In this document: piece by piece, positions 24,133 through 34,434 of the stretch
Position numbering within the stretch: position 1 is the first letter of the stretch
How the letters are laid out: every line of letters starts with the position of its first letter
Source: Gigaspora rosea
Taxonomy: Eukaryota; Glomeromycota; Glomeromycetes; Diversisporales; Gigasporaceae
DNA length: 64,000 nucleotides
Direction: 5' to 3'
NCBI GenBank assembly: GCA_003550325.1
Contig: QKWP01000497.1
Location: forward strand, 53,145-117,144
Translations under genes and position numbers: made by a program
Notes under the pieces: generated by a model
What the model saw: only the letters and a program-made list of their open reading frames with translations
Told to the model about the DNA's origin: nothing
The model's database searches: none

Positions 24133-24300
24133 ATACTAGAGTAGAATCTCGGAAATCAGAATACGATTTCTTTCTTTCTCTCTTTTTTTTGATCAGCAAA
24201 TTTAACATATTTTTGCAAACCGCAATGATTAATTGAGTTCGAAAAATTGCAATTAATTGCCACTACAATCAATTATTCGATATGCCTGGTCAAAACAAAT

Positions 24301-24394
24301 CGTTAATAATTCGGGTCAAATTTGCAGATTATTTGGCCAGATCTAGAACAAAACTACTTCAAATGATCTGCAAGTTTGACCAGAATTATGAACG
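24301..24394. repeat. Short palindromic repeat, copy 2
   Basis: The arms cgttaataattcgggtcaaa and tttgaccagaattatgaacg are inverted, with gcagattatttggccag and caaatgatctgc between them. It has the same core as copy 1 (caaatttgcagat, atttggccag). Two copies in one small region suggest a mobile palindrome or a local duplication. Confidence 0.7.
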
Positions 24395-24614
24395 ATGGTT
24401 TTATTGATCATGTGATGCAAATCGCCGTGTTTTGTTTCTCTTTCAACAGTCTGTGCAGTGTCCCATCCCTACTTGTCACTTATTTAGATATTTGATTAAA
24501 TAATTGGGGAAAAATTGGGGAAATAATTTTTATTAACCGTATGGCTGACCGCGGTCAATCGGAATGATCGAGACTTACTGTGACCGACCGACTGAACCCA
24601 TCAATAATCTAGAC

Positions 24615-25949
24615 TAGACGGCTAAAATCATTGGTTAAAATTAAATACTATTCGTGCAAAATTATATACTCCCTCTTGTTATAGTGAAGTCCAAGGGCTG
24701 ATATTTACTGCAGCTTATATTGAAAGAATACTATATGTACTTCACTATATTGAGCTGGAGTTTAATAGTTCCGGGATTCTTCACTATCAGTTAATGATAT
24801 GCATTTGGGAGCTATGCGAGATCTAAACATGATTAAAAAAATTTTAGAATTATATATATATTGGGCCGTTTATATTTTAATGGTTAATGGTTGTCATGTG
24901 TCCATATGACGGCATGCCCAGGGGTGTAAAAAATTACAACTTATTGGTAAGTTACTAGAATTGTAAGTTACTGTGAAAGTAATCTATGCTTTATTCCAAA
25001 AGTCCCCCGCGCTTCATGTCCGTTAATTGCTTACCATTCGAAATTTTCTGATGTTCGCACTTTCAAATGAGTATTTGGTATCCTACCATGGTAACTTACC
25101 AGTAATTTACTGTAATTTACTGCTGTAACTTACCACGTAAGTTACCCTAACAGCCTTCAAGCTGAGGCCCCAACCCTACTGGTAGGTACTACGCATGTAA
25201 AAACGACGGAAAAATTCACATTATTCCGCAAAATTTTTATTAAAATTATGTGACAATTTTTATTAATTTAATATAAAAATCTGCGGAAGTAAATAAAATT
25301 CTTTCCGTAAATGTATACACCATAACTGTCAGATAAACTAGTTATCTGGCTTGATATACAGATCTAGTATTGAGGAAATTACAATGTACATTAACTATAG
25401 ATATTATTAATGATTTTTAATTTTAACAGTACGTACAGACGTAAAATAAGAACAGTTACTCTTATACTAACAAAAAATTCTGTAACATTTTTCACCTTGA
25501 ACGAACAATATAATGCGTGAATAATACAAGTGCGTTTCATTTTCACTCTCAATTCTTGCCATGCTAAAATTTTCCAAAAAGCTACTGTATAAGTCTAGTT
25601 CTAAAGTTCTAGAGAATAAGAGATATCATTAATTGTAAACTTATTATTAGTCATTACACATTATATAACAATAAAGTGAACAATATTGAATCTTAGCATT
25701 AAAGTATAAGGAGTGGGTGGAAAGAACTTGGAAAAAGGCGTTACACCAATTTTTGATCGCTCTGAATTTAGTTGTCAATATATATAATTGGTAGAGGTAT
25801 GTAAAGCTTTTTAAAAAAATTACGCATTTTAAGCATGCAATTAAAGGTGGCCACGATGCCGTTTATTTTTCTGAATACCGTGGAGTAAAGATTGTATTTA
25901 AAGAACTCAAATAACTATAGTTGACAAGATGACAAGATCGTTAATAGTA
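24615..25949. other. AT-rich DNA; cluster of gtaagttac motifs
   Basis: No gene was seen. Between 24948 and 25147 the motif gtaagttac/gtaacttac recurs in both orientations (taagttactag, gtaagttactg, gtaacttaccag, taacttaccacgtaagttac). This resembles the subterminal repeats of a small DNA transposon, but I could not fix its ends. Confidence 0.4.
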
Positions 25950-26666
25950 CAGTTTGACCTCTCTATAGTCACACCCTATATTAAAATATAGTAAAAACCT
26001 CATTATAGTCACATATCACTTATAATCACTATCATCAAAAATTTTTGCATTTTTTATCAATTTTATTAATAATAAACCCTCGTAATAGTCACCAATTTTG
26101 ACTAAATATGGATTAAAAATCTGATTGGCCAATATTTATACGCATGCTCATGTTTATTTAAAATATTCTATTAAAAATTCTTAAAGGTTTGACAGTAAAT
26201 AACTTTTGATGCAGCAGTCCGATTTGGATGAAACAACCACAAATGTTCGTCTCGATGTGACGATTCTAATGAGCCCAAGAACGTTAAAATCGAATCACAC
26301 GCTCCTGAGATCGTTAAGGATTTGTATCATTTACATGCTTAAGAATTGATTAAATTTAAACATCTGAGTGAAAAATCCTTAATGATCTTAGCATTTTGTA
26401 ATTTGATTTGGATTATTTTGGGCTCTTTAGAATCGTCTTATTGAGTCAAACACTCTGGTCGTTGTTTTATCCAAATTGGCCACTGGATCAAGGGTTATTC
26501 ACTATCCTTTTAAATTTTTTAATAGTATTTCAAATATGCGCAAATATATTACTTATTGGCCTTTGGTCACATGACCATGACAAGATATTTTATTTTATAG
26601 TCACACCTCTATACAATTACCAAAATAGGGCACAACGGACTTGGTGATTATAGAGAGGTCAGACTG
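25950..26666. mobile_element. pogo/Tc1-like fold-back MITE, 717 bp
   Basis: The ends CAGTTTGACCTCTCTATA and TATAGAGAGGTCAGACTG are inverted with about two mismatches. TA precedes the left end; GA follows the right end, so one half of the duplication is probably mutated. The interior is a long fold-back: gtgacgattctaatgagccc near 26259 pairs with gggctctttagaatcgtc near 26420, and gatcgttaaggattt pairs with aaatccttaatgatc. The open frame at 26408-26647 lies in one arm and is not a gene. Confidence 0.75.
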
Positions 26667-27960
26667 GATTGATTTCACTCTTTATCGCTGTCCAAAGTCA
26701 ACAAATCACACATTATATAGATAAAACAACATATAGTGGTTGACATGGATGAAATATTATCGATTTTTTAGGAATCACTCTCGGTAAGAATTGGTTTCCG
26801 TCTTAAAATGAATTTATACATATCATGTATTTTAATTAGATTCGGGAAATCGTGGGAATTCAGAATAAAAAAAAATTACATGATAGTATTATAGTATGCA
26901 AATGGCGGCATCTTAACAAAATATTTTGAAAATAAGATTTATGATAATATTTTTACAATCTCTGGGCAAAACTTATTCTAATTGCGGAGCAAATTATTTT
27001 CGAGCTATGGTTCTGCGCGAAAATAATGTTCATGAGGATAATATGTATTAGTTTTGAAGTAATTTAATTGTATTCTTATTTGCTTAATTTGAAATTAGTT
27101 GTAAATTATAGACCAAAATTTTTCGAACCTTACGAACATTTTTGTAATAAAAGACGATAACGATATATTCAATAAAGTCGTAGTAGAAACTTGACGATGG
27201 TTTAATATCTATGCATGAATAATACTTTAGTATCGATACGCTCACAATAGTTTATCGATCGTCAAATTATCAGACCAAATTTTAATATATAAGTGGGAAC
27301 TTACAAGCAGAAATCGACCTTATTCGAAAGATCTTAATATGTTTCTTTACCCACCATATTTAGGCATGCAAGAAACAACGGTTCCAGGCACTCCTTCAAG
27401 TTACGCTAAACTTTATAAGAAATTTTGGTGTACTAAACCGAAAAAATGTTCGGAATTAGATGAAATTTTAAAATCCAACAATGTAAAGGAACAGCAAAAT
27501 TATTAACAACTGCGAGCGATAAGGATCATTTTGTGCGGGTATTCGTCAGACTGTAGAAATAATGCAATAATTAAACGTCAGAATTTCCTAGTCAAATTTA
27601 GATTATATTAAGTAGATTCTTAGACTCTAAAAATTTTATTGTTGACTTTGTTACGGTTCTATTTAAAGATTTGTTGATATTTATAAGAATATGATGTAGT
27701 GATTATGTATGTAAATTTACTAGACTGCATCAGCCTTTTCCTATATAAATTAGGACGTGCAAATTTTTTTAACATAATTTTGACACTCTATAAATAATAC
27801 TAGCTTGTTTAGTGTGGCTTCGAGAGTTGAATCATAAAATTTATTAAATAAATATTTATAATATGTGTTTACATCTTCCGTATGCAGATGCTAATCTGCT
27901 CCTGGTTATGTAATTATTGTTGCAAACAATATCTTTTCTAAACGTTTTTATTTTACTTAA
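26667..27960. other. AT-rich DNA, no gene seen
   Basis: No recognisable coding region, terminal repeats or tandem arrays were found. It is ordinary AT-rich intergenic sequence as far as I can see. Confidence 0.5.
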
Positions 27961-28078
27961 TTTATTTTATTTTTTTCGGACCCGACTAATACAAGGCCAA
28001 ATGCACTTTGACATTCAATTTTATTTTATTTTTTTCGGACCCGACTAATACAAGGCCAAATGCACTTTGACATTCAAT
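27961..28078. repeat. Exact 59-bp tandem duplication
   Basis: Two identical head-to-tail 59-bp units (27961-28019, 28020-28078), each containing tttttcggacccgactaata and caaggccaaatgcactttga. The perfect identity means a very recent duplication, or an assembly or sequencing artefact. Confidence 0.9.
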
Positions 28079-28948
28079 ATTATCAGATTCTTCGAGGTAT
28101 TAGGTCTACGAACGCATCAGGATTCACTTATCACTTCTTTAAGGCGGCTTTAAAGTCGTTTATATTTTTAAAAACTGAGACTTTTGGATATTGGGTTTCA
28201 ATAACATCTAAATGTTTGATAGGTTAAGTCGGGAGGATTTCTCTTTCAAGGTTACATCACGATTTTTTCATTTTAACCATTTAGTAGTTCATTTTATAAC
28301 GTTAATGGCAATTATCACGTTGAAACACCCAGTTTACTTCTACAAAAGAACGAACGGAAACGCAAAATATGACAAGACAGTCTTTAAAAACCTTAACATA
28401 AAAATTTTTATTAATTTTTTTTTTAAAAAAATACCATCAGGCTTTTGATTTCAACCACAAAAACACTTCTCGTATACCAAACCTCACCTGCCCCTAAAAC
28501 TCGACATTGAATACTCATTTTGTATCTTCTCATTTTTGTTCGGTCAAAAAATTCATTTTTTGTTCACTTTCTTTTCATAAAATTCTGTATTCAATACCCT
28601 ATCATTTATCAAATACAGTCCTTTTATTATTACACGAAATTTAACCACGAAACGACACAGAACCCTAAATACGACCAACAAACTATACTAGCCTCAGATC
28701 GTTTGACAGAACCGCGCAATGGCTTACTCCACTCTTTAACTTTTTTTTTTTAGTTGTACGCCTGGACAATAATAAATTATTTTTTTGGTCCTCTCTTATT
28801 TTTTAAAAAAACCGTCAAACCGTCGTAATTCATGGTTTATTTCTTATACAGTCAATTTGCCCAATAACGGTGTTATGGCCAGACCAAGTAGATATGTGTT
28901 TTGCATTACCTCCAACCTTCTGGAAGGGGAGTCATATAAAAAAGTTTG

Positions 28949-29131
28949 TCAAAGAAAATTTTTCGCATTATAAAAATCTTCACCGAAATGTTCCATAAAG
29001 GTAAACCATTGTAAAGTATGATTGGTTGCATTGGTTATGATTTCTGGGGTTCGATAGTGTTGTAGTGCAGATAGATCGGCATAATCACAGCGATTAGGTT
29101 GTGTAACTCCGTAGTCTATAATCCAATGCAA
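28949..29131 (-). CDS. Unrecognised small open frame of 60 codons
   Basis: A 60-residue frame with mixed, protein-like composition (contains YADLSALQHYRTPEII and LQWFTFMEHFGEDFYNAK). It lies just inside the left terminal repeat of the candidate 3.3-kb element. It resembles nothing I can name. It could be an exon-sized fragment, a captured gene piece or chance. No promoter or splice context is clear. Confidence 0.2.
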   Translation of the reverse strand: MHWIIDYGVTQPNRCDYADLSALQHYRTPEIITNATNHTLQWFTFMEHFGEDFYNAKNFL

Positions 29132-29602
29132 AAGTCTATTGTGTAAGAGTCAATTCTGACTCATCGTTTATGTAATTATGTATAAGCGAAAGTAAATAAA
29201 TATAGGTTCGATTTGTAAGATCAAACCACTCTTGGATCTTCTTGTAAAACAATCAGTTTCTAATAATTATGTATAAACAAAGATAAAAATCATAAATAAA
29301 AATTTTAGAAATAATTGCAATAAAGTTTATTTACAAGCTAATAAAAAATTTATATCATAAAATTATAAAATCTGATTAAAATGTAATCATTAAACTTAAT
29401 AAAATGACAAATTGCAAAACAAATTGTACTACCTGTTGTGCGTTGGTAGAGAAGGATGTTTGAGAAGTATAGTGAAATTGTAAGGGATGTTAATGTGAGG
29501 CAAGTTAAAATAAATACAACCATTGACATAAAAATATTAATGAATGAGTAGAATGTACAGTATGTGGAAAGTGATGCTGTTTTTATAGTTTAAATTCACT
29601 TA

Positions 29603-31709
29603 CCGTATTTTCGCGTAATAACGCACACCTGTGCGTTATTTTGAGCACTGTAACGGTTGATTAGGAGAGCGGGTAAAACAATATAGACAATAGTGCCAAT
29701 TTACGCTCCAACCGTGTACGGGGAGAAAGATATATAAATAAGTGTTGAGGCTATGAGTAGAGGCGGCTATATAGGTTATGTAGAGGGTTGGTTAGTGATG
29801 TGCCGCATTACTGTACTATACGTACTGTACGCTAAAATTTTTGCCGATCACTTTTGCCAGCCAATCAGATGCTGGAAAAGAACTACACGTACAGTACGTA
29901 CAGTACGTACTGTACGCTAAAATTTTTCAGGTATCATATAAATGGCACATCACTAGGGTTGGTGGGATCGGAATAGGTATCACGGGGCTTAGGGTGTCGA
30001 TGTAGAGGTTTAAGAATTTCCTACAGGTGCAGGAGTTTTCCGGGAAGTGTATCATTACTTTTAAATGAACCAGCCAATACCGGTAAGGCTAAAAGAGACA
30101 ACGTTTTTTAGATAAATATCTAAACTAAAAGACTTTGCTATAGACCTATCGGTAGGCCGATATGCATCACGTGTATAATTTCGAAGGATTAATCAAAACG
30201 AAGTCGAGTCTTAATAAAGCCAATTCGAGGTTACAAGTCAATTCAGTACGTCGAATTGAGTTACGAAAAGGGTTATTAAAGTTACAAGTCGAACTCAAAG
30301 ATAAGTATTATTTCGGTATTCATAAAAAAAATAGGATTTATTTAATAATAATAAGGGATGTCTTTATTTACGTCGATAGGAACTTTATGTCCTCTCTTGG
30401 CCTTGAACATGAGGCCTTTATATACATTTGAAATCTAACTATGTTACTTAGTTATACTACGTTGTCACTACGATGGCTTACGACTTTCTTGCCCTATAAC
30501 AAATTGCAGCACGGAATGATACTGCAGTACACGGAAAAGGTTGGATATGGAACCACACGAACCTGCACGTAAATCTATACGAGACAATGTATGAGAATGC
30601 ACGTTTACAGCACGTAATAGGACGCGGATTCCGTGCAACAGTGCACGTACTAACAAAGTAAAGCAATAGTACCAAATGGAAAAAAAATCGAAATGACTAC
30701 TCTAGAATAATTCCAATAGTGACAACTCCAATTACGCCAACTCCCAATGATAGTAACTCAAGAAAGATGCTAAAATGCAAGAAAATACAGTAAGTAAATA
30801 AAAAACAAAAGAAAAATAATAGTAATAAAAACAAAGCCGCGTTACCTCCAAAAATGATAAAAAACATACACCAAAAACGATAATAATTCCAAAAGAGCAA
30901 CTTTCAAGGCAATAACTCCAAAGGATGGTTTCAAAAACTATGACACTAACTAAAAAAAATTATATAAAAATTAGTGAGTTGTAAAAAAAAAAAAATATAA
31001 AATAAAAGAAAATAATAAAAATTGTAAGTGTAAAAAAAAAAAACCAAATAATCAAATATTTATTTACTTACAAATTGAATCAAAATTATGATTGTTAAGA
31101 ACCTTAATGATTGTGCACATCAGTGCACGAAAATTATGATCGTTAAGAATCTTAATGCTTAATGATTGTGCACGTTAGTGCACAGAAATTATGTGATCAT
31201 TAAGATTAATGCACATCAATATATGTTTATGGACGATCAGTTTCCATGCAGTTTCCGTGCAGTGATTATGAAACCCACCCATGCTTACCTGCATACAATT
31301 TCGTATTTATGCATGCATTTCTGTGTATCGAGTTTTCATAGGGTTGTTGATTATGCGGCTTCTACTACGTTAACGTAGTGGGCTTTTCTAACTTTCATTG
31401 CCCATCAAGTTTAAACGACTACATTCACGTAGCCATCCCCATGCTTTAATGTGGCCGAAATAATATTCATGTGCTTAAGCCACCAAGCCACCCTTCGTTA
31501 CCATTTTAGTATGAATTATTTACATCGGGGAATAATACAGATAAGTACAATACTTCGGATCAATATTACCAATATTTAATAGACATGTGCGCTATAGTTA
31601 TATTTATCATGCAAACTCTTGGGGTGCGTTATTTGAGTCAAATAGGCGATTTTTAAAAAAGTGGCAATTTCGAAACAATGCACATGTGTGTTATTATGCG
31701 AAAATAAGG
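29603..31709. mobile_element. Tc1/mariner-type non-autonomous element, 2.1 kb
   Basis: The left end CCGTATTTTCGCGTAATAAC with gcacacctgtgcgttatt is mirrored at the right by aatgcacatgtgtgttatta and tgcgaaaataagg. TA lies on both sides (29601-29602, 31710-31711). The TA duplication and CCGTATTTT-type ends suit the Tc1/mariner (pogo-like) group. Inside are an inserted hAT MITE (29793-29955), A-rich tracts (30960-31060) and ctccaa motifs. No transposase frame was found. Confidence 0.7.
29793..29955. mobile_element. hAT MITE, 163 bp, innermost of the nest
   Basis: A perfect 8-bp target duplication gggttggt lies at 29785-29792 and 29956-29963. The ends TAGTGATGTGCC and GGCACATCACTA are perfectly inverted over 12 bp apart from one inserted base. 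A 20-base motif ending gtacgctaaaattttt occurs twice inside, with several gtacagtac/acgtactgt steps. The perfect duplication suggests a fairly young insertion. Confidence 0.92.
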
Positions 31710-32563
31710 TAATGAAATGAGTAATTGCAGTGGCAGTTGGCTATACAAATTTATTTTTACACGTGAGGATCCAATCTTTAATAAAGACATCCATCCATTA
31801 TATAATACTCTTTTTTGTTCGGGAACATATAACTTGTAATTACCTATTGAATTCAATAAACTACTATGCTTGCACAAAAGTGATCAAATTAAACTTTGTT
31901 ATGGTATGGTACAGTATATGGTTTATTCAAATTGCCAACTTTATTTATCCATAATGTAAAGAATCAGGAAAGATCATTTTACTCAAATTGCAATTAAAAG
32001 TTGGTAAAATGAAATGCAAATTTAAAGAATGATTTTTAGATTATTAAATAAATAAATTTTTTTAAAAAATACTTGCAATAATAAAAATTCTATATATATA
32101 ATTTATTTAAGTACTTAAAAAAAACAAGAAATTAATTTATCTAAAAGTTTTTTTACTATGAAAGAGGGAGGAGGCAGAGAAGAGGGGTAATGCAAAACAC
32201 ATGATCAACTTGGTCTAGCCTATCTGGCAATTTATGATCATGATTCGTAGGGTGTTATCGGGTGACATGAAAACATAACAAGAAATAATTTCATGATCAT
32301 ATAAGTTTGCCGGATAACATGTTAATATTAATGTCATCTTAAAAGTGTACAGAATCCATATAAAAACTCTAACATATGCATATATTATTTTTCATAATTA
32401 TTTAGATTTTGCCATTTCGAATATAAATACGGAAAAATTTACCGGATATTATATAATTCATTATGTGAATATCGACATAAACGAAATTAAATTGCAAAAA
32501 ATTGTTCAGTAAAGAATTAATTCAACTGCTGTGAAAATTTTTGATGCCAGCATCTATTTAATA

Positions 32564-32839
32564 TTATCCGGAATAATCAAATATAGAAGTATTATTAATA
32601 GATGATCTTGGTAAGGTATTATTGATAGAATGAAGTGATAGGGAAAAATTATTAATATAAGGAAGTGAAGGATAAATCTCATTAATAGAAGGGAGTGACG
32701 GATAGAGGTTGTTAATTGTAGGAAGTAAAGGTGTGTTTAAACGGTCACGACAGCACTGAAGAACGCGTTCGCGGTGCCTTACATAATATCGATGATTTGC
32801 AGAATAACGGGAGGATTTTAAACGAGGCATTTTATGCAT
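32564..32839 (-). CDS. Small frame with basic head and 10-residue repeats
   Basis: A 91-codon frame. The first 33 residues are basic (MPRLKSSRYSANHRYYVRHR then ERVLQCCRDRL), resembling the RYYxxxRExVL repeats of some uncharacterised DNA-binding-like proteins. The rest is about four to five copies of a 10-residue unit (PTINNLYPSL, PSINEIYPSL, PYINNFSLSL, HSINNTLPRS). The unit is 30 bp, so the frame is kept through it, and the copies differ at the DNA level. It could be a real small gene, a last exon or a repeat with an accidental frame. No function can be assigned. Confidence 0.35.
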   Translation of the reverse strand: MHKMPRLKSSRYSANHRYYVRHRERVLQCCRDRLNTPLLPTINNLYPSLPSINEIYPSLPYINNFSLSLHSINNTLPRSSINNTSIFDYSG

Positions 32840-33523
32840 AACGAAGTTTTGTTTGAAGACCGATTAAATAAAACTGAAAAAGATGAATACCTTATTTATA
32901 TGTTGGTGGACGTTTCGATCGTCGCACATTCTTTTTTTTTAGTGGCCTTAATAACGATCACGGTAATATATAAGATCACTTTAAAAACAGGGACATATAC
33001 ATTTTTTACTCATTTTTATATTGACATATGAATATACTTAATTACTTTATTACATTAATTGTAATCTACTTTGTTACGTACATTAATTGTATTCTAAATA
33101 AGGTGGAGATGTTACGATAATTATCCATATTTTACAGAAACTTGAGATTCCTTAATGAGCAGTAACAGCATAATAACTATTTAGTTACCATTAAATTTAA
33201 TAGCAATTATATAATTACTATATAGCAACTACGCAGTTACTGCGCATTATGGAATTTAGTTTCTGCTAAGTAGGTCGAACTTTAAAATTTTGACAGAATT
33301 TCTGTGAGACATCAATGGTATATCGGACGTTTATAAAGCTGATAATTACACGATTGATCTATTAGATTTCTGATACTTCTATTAGGAAAATATCAAATAT
33401 CCGAGATTTTACAATAGAAGCATCTATGTCTAATAGCTTATCAAAAGCTATATTTATCCGATATGCCGCAATACGCGCCAAATATCGGGCAGCTATCAGC
33501 TTTATAAACAAACGGTATAAGGA

Positions 33524-33733
33524 GCCTGGCACCTTACGAAATTACCCGATTTTTCCGATTTTAATTAAGATTGTTCAAGTGATTGTAGTGGTGTGCAACG
33601 ATCATGAATATTAACCAAGACCGGTTTAGATAGCCGTTTTTTATATATTTCGTGTTTTTGTCTTTGTCGTCTCGCTTTGTTTTGTTCGGACTGATCCGTG
33701 TTATATATCGGGTAATGTCGTAAGGTGCCAGAC
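33524..33733. mobile_element. Small TIR MITE, 210 bp
   Basis: The left end gcctggcaccttacgaaatt with acccgat is mirrored at the right by atcgggtaatgtcgtaaggt with gccagac, about 24 of 27 bases. No matching target duplication was found, so the superfamily is open. Confidence 0.7.
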
Positions 33734-33754
33734 TTCTAATCTTTATTATCTTGC

Positions 33755-33811
33755 ATTATCGTTATCGTTATCGTTATCTTTATCGTTATCGTTATCGTTA
33801 TCGTTATCTAA
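33755..33811 (+). repeat. Hexanucleotide microsatellite (cgttat)n
   Basis: About nine units of cgttat with one cttta-type variant in the middle. Confidence 0.9.
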
Positions 33812-33844
33812 GTGTGCAATCACCGGTTTGAGAGCCAATAAAAT

Positions 33845-34047
33845 TGTTTATTTTGATCGACCCGACGAAACAAAAACAAATAAAAAGCAAAAAACGTAAA
33901 ACGAGTGTATTAACCTACTTCGGGGCATTACAAAAAATATCGGGGAGACAATTTTACTATAGGACTTCTCTTACCCTAACCCCAAACTAACCCTTATCTA
34001 ACTTTAAGCAAAAAAATCAAAATCATACGTCTTTAGACGTTCCCCAA
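33845..34047. repeat. Copy of the CCCTAA-bearing interior (one end visible)
   Basis: It contains aaaacgagtgtattaaccta, then gacaattttactatagga, then cttaccctaaccccaaacta. It ends with ctttagacgttcccc, which resembles the right end of the 56.2-kb element (ctttagacatcccc). The matching left end was not found, so it may be truncated by the adjacent microsatellite. Confidence 0.5.
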
Positions 34048-34105
34048 ATTAGAAATTATCATCTTAGTTACCCGATGTTACACAATTGATAAAATACAGT
34101 GCACG

Positions 34106-34434
34106 GCGTGCACTTATTTGTGCGAGTGATACAAATCCAAAAAGGGAAATTAGCAAAAAGAAAAAATAAAATGTGATGATCCCGGATCAGCCCGACACGT
34201 GAGCAAAGCGAAGAAAAACACAAAAAAAACCCGTAAAAAGAGAAAATACAAGAAAACGAGTGTATAAACCTGTCTTGGTGCACTAATTAAAAATGGCGGG
34301 AATGAAATTTTACATATAATAGGCATCACTCTAACCCTATAGCTACCCTAACCCTAACCCTAAATTTTTAATTTCTTATTTTTACGTTGAATTTCCTTTT
34401 TAGGTTTGTACCACTCGCACAAATAAGTAAAACG
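34106..34434. mobile_element. MULE-type MITE with telomere-like interior, 329 bp
   Basis: Flanked by a perfect 9-bp duplication cagtgcacg (34097-34105, 34435-34443). The inverted ends are about 25 bp (cacttatttgtgcgagtgat and accactcgcacaaataagt). The interior includes gcgaagaaaaacacaaaaa, gtgtataaacctgtcttggt, aattaaaaatggcgggaatg and then ctaaccctaaccctaa. The same ordered interior appears near 56.3 kb under different ends. A 9-bp duplication is typical of Mutator-like elements. Confidence 0.75.

Larger units (their letters stand above)
23315..24606. mobile_element. hAT-like element, 1.29 kb, with internal palindromes
   Basis: A perfect 8-bp target duplication atctagac flanks it (23307-23314, 24607-24614). 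The ends TAGGGATGAGTACGGTC and its partner (GACTGAACCCATCAATA at the right) match at 12 of 17 positions. Subterminal ggtca/tgacc motifs cluster at both ends (ccggtcatgaccgg; tgaccgaccg). Inside are a 223-bp palindrome (23347-23569) and two short related palindromes near 24.1 and 24.35 kb. No transposase is seen. Confidence 0.8.
28877..32220. mobile_element. Candidate 3.3-kb TIR DNA element (outer of a nest)
   Basis: The left end ggccagaccaagtagatatg with tgttttgcattacc is mirrored at the right by ggtaatgcaaaacacatgat with caacttggtctagcc, about 30 of 35 bases. A 3-bp duplication tat is adjacent on both sides (28874-28876, 32221-32223). Three-base duplications occur in PIF/Harbinger and CACTA elements; neither assignment is secure. 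The interior has no recognised transposase and is largely filled by the 29603-31709 element. Confidence 0.55.

Noticed and set aside
24661-24800. Small MITE with ttatagtgaagtcc and ttcactatcag ends
   Set aside because: The inverted match is short and imperfect and no target duplication could be found.
30697-30900. Hydrophobic 67-codon frame on the - strand
   Set aside because: It derives from A-rich and ctccaa-type repeats inside a TIR element.
33755-34047. CRISPR-like array
   Set aside because: The regular repeat is a pure hexanucleotide microsatellite without spacers, in eukaryotic-type DNA.
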